Notes under the pieces: model-generated
The model's input: the letters and a program-made list of their open reading frames with translations, nothing else
Database searches by the model: none
Told to the model about the DNA's origin: nothing
Position numbers and translations under genes: made by a program
Assembly (NCBI GenBank): GCA_021232515.1
Contig: JAJPOQ010000108.1
Location: 1-64,000, forward strand
DNA: 64,000 nucleotides
Direction of reading: 5' to 3'
Origin: Lentisphaeraceae bacterium
GTDB taxonomy: Bacteria > Verrucomicrobiota > Lentisphaeria > Lentisphaerales > Lentisphaeraceae
Shown here: one piece after another, positions 1-8,272 of the stretch
How the letters are laid out: each line of letters starts with the position of its first letter
How positions within the stretch are numbered: the first letter of the stretch is position 1

Positions 1-236
1 GAAGCTGACCGAGGCTATTTGGCACACTATTATTATATGGATACAATATTTTAAGACGAGAAAGTTAAAGCGAATTGATGAGATTGGATAAGTGATTTAT
101 AAAGGTTTAAAACACTGAATAAATTATTCAGCAAGTCTTATGTACCCGGTTAGCTCAGAGAGTATAGGAGTTATGATAGAAAGTCAGTTAATGATTTTTT
201 TATCTTGTGAGATCATGTTGATCATGTCCAATTCTC
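1..236. other. Non-coding edge region
   Basis: These bases lie downstream of the stop of the first gene (which runs leftward) and reach the window edge. I see no open frame, no T-tract terminator and no complete RNA gene. A stretch near 145-165 faintly resembles the start of a tRNA but has no matching acceptor arm or T-arm. Confidence 0.5.
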
Positions 237-2138
237 TCATTTCTTGATATACTCTCCACCACTGTTTTCTATAAGTTTTAAGAGTTCTTTGTCGGGCTTG
301 TTTCCGACTGAACTAACGTAGAGAGAGACGAGACTGGAATCGAACCACTTTTGGAGTTCTTTGAGGGCGGTTGGAGCTCTTGTGCCATTTAGATCGGAAA
401 ACCAGTAGATGCTGTCGACACCTTGAGTTTCTATGAGGTACTTAAAGGCATTCATAGTATTGTCATCGGCGGCTTTTTCGGAGACTTTGGTAGTTTTGAA
501 GGTGGTGAGTCGGCAACTCCCAACCTCGATAAAAGCAGCATTTGGGAAGTTTTCGGAGATCTTCTTCTTGAGCGGCTCGATGTATTTGAGCATACTGCCA
601 GAATTGTCGAGCACGACACCGAGTTTGGCCGCTGAAATACTGTAGCCATCTATATTTCCGACGATTGCGGTGACATCATCATTTTCAGTTTCTGGATTAT
701 TAGAAATAAGGCAATAACGCTTCAAGACGAAGAATTCATCTTTAAGTTGAGTTTCAGTTTTACTCATGTCTTTATCGGACATATATGCTTTGAAGTAACG
801 TTCGTGAAGAGCTTTTTGTGGAGGGAGGTCAGGCATGATGAGTTTTTCGTTTTCTAACTGAAGCTTGGTTCTGGCGTCTGAGATCTTTTTCGTGAAAAGA
901 TAGATCCTAGACTGTTTTTTATTTAAGCTTTTCTTGGTAAATTTACTGATAATCGCACTGTTCGCAGGAGAATACTCATAAGTGGTATTACTCGAAGTGA
1001 CTCGCCCCCGTGAGTAAGAGAGCTTTATCTTAGGCTTACCTTTTGGGTAGAAGTAGGCATTTCCTTCGATGAGCCCTTCTTGCCAGAGAGCTTTGAGTTT
1101 GTTGCCATTTTTCCAAGTATAAATTCCTATTCCATGGCGCTGTCCATCTTGCCATTCACCCTCAAAAGTGTCGCCAAAGTAAAAACTGTATTTTCCTTTA
1201 CCATGCCACTGTCCTTCTTGCCAAGAACCGTTGTAGTTATTGTTATTTGAGTAGGTGTACTGACCTTGGCCGTGAAATTTTTTGTTTAACATATGTCCTG
1301 AGTATGCTTCGTTATTTTCGAAAGTGAGTTCCTCGAAAATTTCTTCTGGTTCTTTGGCTTCCTGAGAAAGAATTTCTACTTCAGGTATTTCTTTTTTACT
1401 TGAGACTGGACTAAGCTTTGAAACTACAGTTTCTTTGGGCTTTGACTTTGTTGTTTTAGTTTGAGTCGAAGTTTTTATAGGTGTTTTCTTAGTTGTCTTT
1501 TTAGTCGATTTCTTGGCGTAGGTCTTTTTAGATTTTGGTAAGGTATTTTTTAATTCTTTAAGAGCAGTCTCTGCCTTCTTAAGCATGAAACTGTCAATCA
1601 GAGCTTCTATATATGCAACTTTAGTGAGCGGCGTTCGGAGTCTATGAGAGCGGATGATGTCTTTGAGCTTTTGTAAGTCTGGAATGATTTTACTATTTAA
1701 AAACTTGAGTTGTTGTTGAGCATCTCTATATGACTGAATGGATTTTTTAAAGTTTTGAGAGGCTGCGGTATAGTCATGCTCTTTCATTAATAGCTCGGCG
1801 GTTAGGTAGGCAACTTGCGCATGGTTTGTGCTCATTGGGTTTATATCTTTACCGGCGGTGGTTGAGATCCATAAAGCTTGCTCCTTGGTCGCTTGTAGTT
1901 GTAAATCTCTTGCGGTGTCGAAGTCTTTCATCTTAGTTGATGTCAAAAAGATAATTGCGGCTAGACTACCAACTGCTAAAAAAGCCACGATGGTCCACTT
2001 TATTCGACGAATTTTATGGGTGTTTGTTGGAATGTAAAATGGTGATGTACAGAAGGGACACTCAAGTTTTCGCCCTTCAAGTTTATTGTCTACGCGTAGT
2101 TTATGATCACAACATGGTGTGAGGAATTTATAACTCAT
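237..2138 (-). CDS. Membrane protein with zinc ribbon, MORN repeats and VWA-like domain
   Basis: The 633-residue protein has an unusual order of parts. Residues 5-35 form a zinc-ribbon-like segment (C9, C10, C27, C30). One membrane helix follows at about 46-68, then a helical region to about 200. A Lys/Thr-rich linker covers about 200-245, and three or four MORN repeats (about 279-366, with GEWQDGQRHG-type units) follow. The C-terminal part (about 500-633) is VWA-like, with a DNSGSM metal-binding motif and a later FSDLNG strand. MORN repeats usually bind membranes or proteins, and VWA domains mediate metal-dependent adhesion. The topology implies a short cytoplasmic ribbon and a long extracytoplasmic part. 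The exact role is unknown. The gene appears to stand alone. Confidence 0.7.
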   Translation of the reverse strand: MSYKFLTPCCDHKLRVDNKLEGRKLECPFCTSPFYIPTNTHKIRRIKWTIVAFLAVGSLAAIIFLTSTKMKDFDTARDLQLQATKEQALWISTTAGKDINPMSTNHAQVAYLTAELLMKEHDYTAASQNFKKSIQSYRDAQQQLKFLNSKIIPDLQKLKDIIRSHRLRTPLTKVAYIEALIDSFMLKKAETALKELKNTLPKSKKTYAKKSTKKTTKKTPIKTSTQTKTTKSKPKETVVSKLSPVSSKKEIPEVEILSQEAKEPEEIFEELTFENNEAYSGHMLNKKFHGQGQYTYSNNNNYNGSWQEGQWHGKGKYSFYFGDTFEGEWQDGQRHGIGIYTWKNGNKLKALWQEGLIEGNAYFYPKGKPKIKLSYSRGRVTSSNTTYEYSPANSAIISKFTKKSLNKKQSRIYLFTKKISDARTKLQLENEKLIMPDLPPQKALHERYFKAYMSDKDMSKTETQLKDEFFVLKRYCLISNNPETENDDVTAIVGNIDGYSISAAKLGVVLDNSGSMLKYIEPLKKKISENFPNAAFIEVGSCRLTTFKTTKVSEKAADDNTMNAFKYLIETQGVDSIYWFSDLNGTRAPTALKELQKWFDSSLVSLYVSSVGNKPDKELLKLIENSGGEYIKK

Positions 2139-2186
2139 AATTGCCCTTGTGAGTTTATGTCTTTTATTTGCCCTAAGCTATTTTAG

Positions 2187-2597
2187 TTATTTGTGTATTG
2201 CTTTGTCAACAGAAAGACTGCCCGGCCCACAGATGAAAATAACTAGAAATGAAATTAATTGAAAGAATTCTCTTTGATTATCATCAATTGAACCACCCAA
2301 ATCGACAAAAAATACAAGTCCTGTTGTTATCGAGAGTATGGCTGTTGCCCATCTTGTTCCAAGGCCAATAATTAGAAAACCTGCACAAAGTATTTCGCTA
2401 AATAGTGTGAAGTAAGCATAGAAAGGGTCTGGAAGGTCTAAAGGGTTTGGTATGCTTCCCAAGCCTGAGTTCCACTTTGGTATGCCCTGTAGAAAAAGAA
2501 TGGTGAGACTCACAGCCAATCTTAAAATAAGCATGGACAGACTTGTTTTAAGGCCTGTTTCACCGGGAGATAAAGTTTTAATAATAAATGATTTCAT
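2187..2597 (-). CDS. DoxX-like small membrane protein
   Basis: This 136-residue protein has about four hydrophobic helices and a DoxX-like layout: an early helix ending in a QGIPKW segment, a helix with GFLIIGLGTRWA, and a final helix before a short basic tail. DoxX-family proteins are small inner-membrane proteins of mixed function, some linked to thiol or redox chemistry. The substrate cannot be read from the sequence. It lies just upstream of the MORN/VWA gene on the same strand (48-base gap), so the two may be cotranscribed. Confidence 0.65.
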   Translation of the reverse strand: MKSFIIKTLSPGETGLKTSLSMLILRLAVSLTILFLQGIPKWNSGLGSIPNPLDLPDPFYAYFTLFSEILCAGFLIIGLGTRWATAILSITTGLVFFVDLGGSIDDNQREFFQLISFLVIFICGPGSLSVDKAIHK

Positions 2598-2705
2598 GAT
2601 TCATAATAATATTTGAAGAGTTATTCGCAAGCTGTTGTTCTTTTAGATCAAGGTTTTAATGGTGTTTATTTTTGTTGAAAGTGAAAAAATATACAAAAAA
2701 TAAAG

Positions 2706-2771
2706 TTAGTACTATATCCGCGTTGTAGTGTACTTTTTAACTTAAATAATAAATATTATTAGTACTTTATC
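2706..2771. promoter_or_regulatory. Direct repeat pair upstream of the MFS transporter
   Basis: Two 13-base copies of TTAGTACTWTATC lie at 2706-2718 and 2759-2771. They differ at one base and are 53 bases apart, close to five helical turns. An AATAATA-AA-TATTATT inverted repeat lies between them. The pair sits in the 297-base AT-rich gap (2598-2894) between divergent genes, so it could be an operator for the sugar operon that starts at 2895. This is inference from spacing and position only. Confidence 0.35.
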
Positions 2772-2894
2772 TATTTTTTGGAGTTTTGAATAAAATTAAA
2801 AATACCTAAATCATACTAGTAATATATGTGACTCTGTGGCATAGTTTTACAATTTTTAATTTATTAGTCTTAGAACTTTAGGAGATATACCAAG

Positions 2895-4289
2895 ATGAGT
2901 GAAGAACAATCCTCTTCATCGGCCGGAGTTATGGCCAGACTTTCGATCATGATGTTTTTGCAGTTTTTTATATGGGGTGCGTGGTATGTAACTGCTCCAA
3001 ATTTCCTGCAAAATATAGGCTTTGGTGGAGATGAGTTTGCTTGGACTTACTCTGTTGGACCTATTGCCGGGATGATTGCTCCACTATTTATAGGTGTTAT
3101 TGCAGATAGGTTTATGCCTGCTCAAATCGTCATGGGTATCATGCATTTACTTGGTGCCGGTTTTATGTTTTATGCGACAACTCTCATGGATGGTACACAG
3201 AGCCCTGAAGCTATCAATTGGTGTTTCTTCGGTCACATGTTGAGTTTTTATCCTACTCTTGCTTTAACTAACACGATCGCTATGAAACATATGACGAATA
3301 CAGAAAAGCAGTTTCCACTTATTCGTGTATTTGGAACTATCGGCTGGATTGTTGCCGGTCTTTCTCTTAGTTGGATGGCTTTGGATACTGATGTTGGTAT
3401 GTTCAAAATGGCCGCTATCGCAGCCGCTGTACTTGGTGTTTTTAGTTTTGCTTTACCTCATACTCCTCCGGTCAAAAAAGAAGGGCCAGTTAAGATTGGT
3501 GAGTTACTGGGTTTGGATGCTTTTGCTCTTCTTAAAAATAAATCTTACATGATCTTTATGGTCAGTTCGATTCTCATCTGTATTCCTCTCGCTTTTTATT
3601 ATCAATTGACAAGTAGAATCGTTCAATTAGTTGGTTTGCCTATTGGTCAGACTATGTCTTATGGTCAGATGTCTGAGATATTCTTCATGCTAGTTATGCC
3701 TCTATTTTTTGCTCGTTTAGGAGTGAAGTGGATGTTAGCTCTTGGTATGTTGTGTTGGGTTCTTCGCTACATTTTATTTGCGATAGGTGCTCCTCAAGAA
3801 ATTTCTTGGATGATTGTTGTTGGTATTGTTATTCACGGTATTTGCTACGACTTCTTTTTCGTTACAGGTCAGATTTATACAGATAAAGTCGCACCAGAAA
3901 ACCTTAAAGGTCAAGCACAGGGCTTACTCGTTCTGTTTACTTTGGGGCTTGGTATGGCGATAGGCGCTCAAGTCGCGGGTAAAGTTGAAGCCGCTTATAC
4001 TCCAGCAATTGTTGCGGAGCTTGGTGAGAGCAATATGAGTATCGAAACTTCTATAAAGAAGCTGAAAGAAACTCTTAAAGATACCGGAGATGCAGAGAAA
4101 GCTGTCATCGAACCTAAAATTGATGCGTTAAATCAAGAGAAGGCAAAAAATGGCCAGCAAATATTGCGTGAATTGAATTGGAAGATGATCTGGGGTATCC
4201 CAGCAGCTATGGCAGCTTTTGTTTTAGTCTTTTTCATTCTGTTTTTTAAGCAGACTAAAGATTTGGAAGACGTGCAAGTTAAGCATTGA
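2895..4289 (+). CDS. MFS transporter, nucleoside:H+ symporter-like
   Basis: The 464-residue protein has about 12 membrane helices. It resembles the NupG/XapB/YegT group (nucleoside:H+ symporter family), with the characteristic FPLIRVFGTIGWIVAG segment after the fourth helix. It should import a nucleoside or a sugar-like compound across the inner membrane with protons. A hydrophilic, charged insertion at about 375-420, before the last helices, is longer than in NupG. The start has a good ribosome site (TAGGAGA). It heads a run with a Gfo/Idh/MocA dehydrogenase and a DUF1080 lipoprotein, so the substrate is more likely a sugar derivative than a true nucleoside. Confidence 0.8.
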   Translation: MSEEQSSSSAGVMARLSIMMFLQFFIWGAWYVTAPNFLQNIGFGGDEFAWTYSVGPIAGMIAPLFIGVIADRFMPAQIVMGIMHLLGAGFMFYATTLMDGTQSPEAINWCFFGHMLSFYPTLALTNTIAMKHMTNTEKQFPLIRVFGTIGWIVAGLSLSWMALDTDVGMFKMAAIAAAVLGVFSFALPHTPPVKKEGPVKIGELLGLDAFALLKNKSYMIFMVSSILICIPLAFYYQLTSRIVQLVGLPIGQTMSYGQMSEIFFMLVMPLFFARLGVKWMLALGMLCWVLRYILFAIGAPQEISWMIVVGIVIHGICYDFFFVTGQIYTDKVAPENLKGQAQGLLVLFTLGLGMAIGAQVAGKVEAAYTPAIVAELGESNMSIETSIKKLKETLKDTGDAEKAVIEPKIDALNQEKAKNGQQILRELNWKMIWGIPAAMAAFVLVFFILFFKQTKDLEDVQVKH

Positions 4290-4305
4290 TTTAAAGGAGA
4301 AGTAT

Positions 4306-5376
4306 ATGAGTAAAGTTAAAGTTTTAGTCGTTGGTTGCGGTAATATGGGAGCTTCACATGCGAAAGCTTTCCATGGCGAAGATGGATTTGAGATCTGTGG
4401 TATCGTCTCTCGTGGAGACAGCAAGGTTAAGTTGAATGATGCACTTGGCGGTGGATACGACCTTTATGGGTCTTATGAAGAAGCTTTGGAGAAGTCTGGA
4501 GCAGATGCGGTTTGTATCTCTACTTATCCCGATACACATGAAGAGTATGCGATAAAGGCATTTGAGGCTGATTGTCACGTATTCCTTGAGAAACCTGTTG
4601 CTCCGACAGTTGCTGGTTGTGAACGAGTTGTTGCAGCTGCTGTAAAAGCCAATAAGAAACTTGTAGTTGGCTATATACTTCGCCATCATCCATCTTGGAT
4701 GGAGTTCATCAAACTTGCTCAAACTATGGGTAAGCCGCTTGTTATGAGAATGAACTTAAATCAGCAGTCTCATGGTAGAATGTGGAATGTTCACAAGAAC
4801 TTGATGAGTACTATGTCACCAATGGTTGATTGCGGTGTGCACTATGTTGACGTTATGTGTCAAATGACAGGTGCAAAGCCAGTTAGAGTAAGTGGAATAT
4901 GTGCTCGCTTAACAGAAGATCTCAATGAAGGTATTTTCAACTACGGTCAGTTACAGGTTACTTTTGATGACGGTTCAGTTGGTTGGTATGAAGCTGGTTG
5001 GGGTCCGATGGCATCTACAAAAGCTTTCTTCGTAAAAGACGTTTGGGGACCAAAGGGTAGTGTTACTATCACAGCTAAAAATGCGTCTGGCGAAGACCAA
5101 TCAGATAATGTTGATGCTCATACTAAGACAGAGATGTTGCGCGTTCACTCTTCTGAAATAGACGAAAATAACAATTTTGTGAATGAAGATCAGTGGATCA
5201 GTACAGAAGATGAGCCAGATCACGACGGTCTTTGCGTGAGAGAGCAGCAGTATTTCTTAAAGTCTATCCTTGAAGATATAGATCTGACTGATCATATGAA
5301 TGATGCGATTAATAGTCTGAAGATTGTATTAGCTGCAGACGAGTCATTTCGAACTGGTAAAACGATCGAGCTTTAA
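4306..5376 (+). CDS. Gfo/Idh/MocA family NAD(P)-dependent oxidoreductase
   Basis: The 356-residue enzyme has an N-terminal Rossmann fold with the dinucleotide loop VGCGNMGASH at about 8-17. The family EKPVAPT motif at about 96-102 supplies the conserved lysine. The second domain carries the family's conserved histidine region (MVDCGVHYVDV, about 173-183). Members oxidise or reduce a hydroxyl of a sugar, inositol or glycoside in the cytoplasm. It begins 16 bases after the MFS gene and is followed by the DUF1080 lipoprotein. That context suggests sugar oxidation at C3 or a similar position, but the substrate is not visible from sequence. Confidence 0.88.
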   Translation: MSKVKVLVVGCGNMGASHAKAFHGEDGFEICGIVSRGDSKVKLNDALGGGYDLYGSYEEALEKSGADAVCISTYPDTHEEYAIKAFEADCHVFLEKPVAPTVAGCERVVAAAVKANKKLVVGYILRHHPSWMEFIKLAQTMGKPLVMRMNLNQQSHGRMWNVHKNLMSTMSPMVDCGVHYVDVMCQMTGAKPVRVSGICARLTEDLNEGIFNYGQLQVTFDDGSVGWYEAGWGPMASTKAFFVKDVWGPKGSVTITAKNASGEDQSDNVDAHTKTEMLRVHSSEIDENNNFVNEDQWISTEDEPDHDGLCVREQQYFLKSILEDIDLTDHMNDAINSLKIVLAADESFRTGKTIEL

Positions 5377-5388
5377 GACTTTTTATTT

Positions 5389-5416
5389 CTCTTCTAATTC
5401 ACATATGAGTGAAGAG
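5389..5416 (+). other. Intercistronic hairpin
   Basis: CTCTTC (5389-5394) pairs with GAAGAG (5411-5416). Inside it, ATTCA pairs with TGAGT around a CATA loop, giving an 11-pair stem with a small bulge. No T-tract follows, so it is more likely an mRNA processing or stability element, or a weak attenuator, between the dehydrogenase and the DUF1080 gene than a full terminator. Confidence 0.4.
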
Positions 5417-5475
5417 AGGAGGGCTTTGAAGCCTAGATTGAAGTTATGTGAAAGTTGTTAATTAAGGAGATAAAG

Positions 5476-6810
5476 GTGAAATTGATTTTAATGTTGTTGG
5501 CTTGTGCGACTTTTTTAGGTTGCTCATCGACAAAGTTTGATGGCGTGGATTACAAACCATTGTTTGTGGCTGAAGCAGATCTAAATGAGAACTGGATTGG
5601 TAATACCAAAGGCTACAAGGTCGTTGATGGTGCTTTAGTTACTCAAAAGAAAGCGGGAAATATATACACTAAAGAAGTATACCAAGACTATGTCTTTAAA
5701 TTTGAGTTTGCATTGCCTCCTGGTGGAAATAACGGCTTAGGTTTAAGAATAGCTAACCCAGATAATAAGGCCGTTTTTCGCGACGTAGCTTATGGTGGTG
5801 TTGAGTTACAGATTTTAGATGATACTCATCCTAGTTATAAGAAATTGAAACCTTGGCAGTTCCATGGTTCTGCTTATGGTTTGGCAGCTGCGAAAAAAGG
5901 GTTTTTAAAGCCTGTAGGAGAGTGGAATACTCAGGAAGTTTATCTTCGCGGAAACCACTTAGTTGTACGTTTGAATGGTGAAATAATTCAAGATGTAAAT
6001 CTTTCTGAAGTTGAAACAAATCAAAGCCCTTACAATAAAAAGCAGCTTGGCGCAGGTCGCAATCGTGGCGCAGGTCACATAGCTTTTGCCGGTCATGGCG
6101 AAAATGTAAAGCTCAGAAATATCCATGTAGCTAGATTGGCCGATGACTACTCGATTCCACAAACGAAAGACAATGTTGCACCAGAAGGTTTCACTGCATT
6201 ATTCGACGGTAAGTCTTTAGATAATTGGAAGGGACTGCTTCTCAAGCCACACGATAAGCCTCATATGAGAAAAGGCTTAAGCGGAGATAAACTTGCCGAG
6301 TTGCAAAAGAAAGCCGATGAATCGATGAATAAACACTGGAGTATCACTGAAAATGGTGAACTTTTCTTTGATGGTGCCGGTTTTAGTTTAGCGACTGAGA
6401 AAAAGTATAAGAACTTTGAGTTTCATGTTTCTTGGAAGATTGAGAAGAATGGCGACAGTGGTATCTACCTAAGAGGTTTACCTCAAGTTCAGATCTGGGA
6501 CCCATCAAATCTTAAGATGCGTAAACATGGAAATGAAAAAGGCTCTGGCGGTCTTTGGAACAATCCAGATGTTGGTAAGTTTCCTTTAGTTGTTGCAGAT
6601 AATCCTACAGGAGAGTGGAATCACTTTTTCATTCGTATGATTGGCAACAAAGTAACAATTTGGTTGAATGGTAAGTTGGTGGTGAATGATGCTCCACTAG
6701 CAAACCTTTGGGAAAAAGGTAAGCCTATCCCGACAATGGAACAGATAGAGCTTCAGTGTCATGGTGACCCAGTTTGGTTCAAAAACATTTATGTTAAAGA
6801 ACTTCCTTAG
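5476..6810 (+). CDS. Double DUF1080 lipoprotein (3-keto-disaccharide hydrolase family)
   Basis: I place the start at the GTG at 5476, five bases after a strong AAGGAGA site, rather than at the in-frame TTG at 5455. The protein is then 444 residues and opens with a clean lipoprotein signal ending in FLGC. It holds two jelly-roll DUF1080 domains (about 25-220 and 232-440). Both have the family pattern of an FKFEF/FHVSW strand, an NGDSGIYLRG-type turn, an EWN strand and a final WFKNIYV strand. The family (Pfam PF06439) is named 3-keto-disaccharide hydrolase. Placement after a Gfo/Idh/MocA dehydrogenase fits a keto-glycoside pathway with this enzyme in the envelope. Confidence 0.85.
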   Translation: MKLILMLLACATFLGCSSTKFDGVDYKPLFVAEADLNENWIGNTKGYKVVDGALVTQKKAGNIYTKEVYQDYVFKFEFALPPGGNNGLGLRIANPDNKAVFRDVAYGGVELQILDDTHPSYKKLKPWQFHGSAYGLAAAKKGFLKPVGEWNTQEVYLRGNHLVVRLNGEIIQDVNLSEVETNQSPYNKKQLGAGRNRGAGHIAFAGHGENVKLRNIHVARLADDYSIPQTKDNVAPEGFTALFDGKSLDNWKGLLLKPHDKPHMRKGLSGDKLAELQKKADESMNKHWSITENGELFFDGAGFSLATEKKYKNFEFHVSWKIEKNGDSGIYLRGLPQVQIWDPSNLKMRKHGNEKGSGGLWNNPDVGKFPLVVADNPTGEWNHFFIRMIGNKVTIWLNGKLVVNDAPLANLWEKGKPIPTMEQIELQCHGDPVWFKNIYVKELP

Positions 6811-6828
6811 AGTTTCCCTATAGTACGA

Positions 6829-6860
6829 AAAGGTCTGCAAGAAATTGCAGGCCTTTTTTT
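6829..6860 (+). terminator. Rho-independent terminator after the DUF1080 operon
   Basis: A 12-pair stem with one G-T pair (6829-6840 with 6845-6856) closes a GAAA tetraloop and is followed by a T run. It lies between convergent genes, 19 bases after the DUF1080 stop. Confidence 0.9.
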
Positions 6861-6862
6861 GT

Positions 6863-8272
6863 TTAGGCTTCAAGCTTACTTTTGACTTTGTTGATGCCAG
6901 CCATTATAAAGGTAAAAGCTATCAGGCTATTTATAAGTGATATAAATATGCTAATTCCAGAAATACTTGAGTTGAAGGTTGAGGCGACTAAAAACCCGAG
7001 AATCATACTTATGATCGTTGTGCAAAACCCAGCAATAATGAATGCGATGAGTTTCACTTTCAAACTAAAGAAGAATGTAGCTCCAAGGAAAAGAGCTATG
7101 TAGCTTATGGCCATAGGAATTATAAAAAATACTTCTTCATTTAAATCCAGTTCCGGGAAAATGCATAATACGAAAATCGCTATGCTCGGTAAGCACATGA
7201 GTAGCCCTGCGTATATTTTCTCTTTGAATATTTCTCCAAGCGTTTTAGGCGTAATGAAAATACCAGAGTGAGTAAGGTCTCTGAATTCTTTACTAATGAA
7301 AGTTTGTGCGAAAAAAGTTAGTTGGATAGCAATGGCTACCACAGATGTTCCCACTAGAACTCCTCGGAAATCATCAAAGTCCATTCCCGAATTGTCTATA
7401 AATGTGAAAGTAACAAAGCCTAAGATGATTATCAGGGTAATAGCCCACATCTTGTATCCACCATAGTAGAACTTGAAGTCTTTCCAGACTATTGCTGCAC
7501 CCCAGCTTCTTTTTCTTATGATGACAGCTTTACTGGTTTTCTTTGTCTTTGAAGTGCCGTCTTCCTTGAGAGCAAACTTTGAAAAGAGGCAAGTAGAGAG
7601 CATGAAGAAAAAGAGGGAGATGACGAGGTTACTAACTACCTGACTTATAAAAATATAATCAGAGTAACCAGTATTTAGAATGGCCTCATACGCATGAAAT
7701 GGGTGCATTCGACCGATGAAATCTACATTCATTGCAAGTAAGGTCAGTAAGTAAGCGAATACTCCTGCAAGTATGGCTGCCCTAGTTGTTGTTTTGCAGA
7801 TGACTGAGAAGAAGGTGCAGTAAAAGGCGAGGAAAATAGTGAAGCTAGTCAAAGTTAGGTAAAGAGCGATAACTTGGTTTAGAGCAACGCCACCAAGAGT
7901 TACGGCTAGAAAGACAAACGGCAGTTGAGATAGGATAAGGAACAAACCTCTAGTGACACGAGCCATAGACTTCGAGAAGATGAGGGCAGCTGGACTTATA
8001 CCCGACATAAGTAGAAGTCCGATTGTTGACTCTTCTTTCTCTTCGGTGATGGTACTGCTGAAGCCGACTAAGCCTGAGAGAACAATTGTTGCGAGGTTAA
8101 CTCCTGCGACCATACTGAGTAATTTTATGCCTAAACCACTGGTATTGAATGATCCTAGAGTAATCAAAAAGAAAAATAGTAGGATGCCAGCAGCGAGCCA
8201 AGTGAGATAGTTTGTCAGTTGTCGACTGTCAACAAGTATAGCTCTTTTGAAAAGTGCTAAGTTGTTGTTCAC
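6863..8272 (-). CDS. ABC-2 type transporter permease
   Basis: The 469-residue integral membrane protein has about twelve predicted helices in two halves, separated by a basic cytoplasmic linker near 235-260. The early loop EEKEESTIGLLLMSGISPAALIFSK is typical of ABC-2 permeases that work with a separate ATPase. The start codon overlaps the stop of the upstream ATPase gene (ATGA), so the two are translationally coupled. It would form the membrane pore of an exporter. The substrate is unknown. Confidence 0.8.
   Translation of the reverse strand: MNNNLALFKRAILVDSRQLTNYLTWLAAGILLFFFLITLGSFNTSGLGIKLLSMVAGVNLATIVLSGLVGFSSTITEEKEESTIGLLLMSGISPAALIFSKSMARVTRGLFLILSQLPFVFLAVTLGGVALNQVIALYLTLTSFTIFLAFYCTFFSVICKTTTRAAILAGVFAYLLTLLAMNVDFIGRMHPFHAYEAILNTGYSDYIFISQVVSNLVISLFFFMLSTCLFSKFALKEDGTSKTKKTSKAVIIRKRSWGAAIVWKDFKFYYGGYKMWAITLIIILGFVTFTFIDNSGMDFDDFRGVLVGTSVVAIAIQLTFFAQTFISKEFRDLTHSGIFITPKTLGEIFKEKIYAGLLMCLPSIAIFVLCIFPELDLNEEVFFIIPMAISYIALFLGATFFFSLKVKLIAFIIAGFCTTIISMILGFLVASTFNSSISGISIFISLINSLIAFTFIMAGINKVKSKLEA

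Noticed and set aside
140-175. Possible tRNA gene
   Set aside because: A GGTTAGCTCAG-like D-arm start is present, but no anticodon arm, T-arm or acceptor stem matches.
2837-2851. Sigma-54 promoter (TGGCA...TTACA) before the MFS gene
   Set aside because: The -12 element lacks the conserved GC and no sigma-54 activator is nearby.
5455-5475. TTG start for the DUF1080 lipoprotein
   Set aside because: The GTG at 5476 has a better-spaced ribosome site and a cleaner lipoprotein signal.
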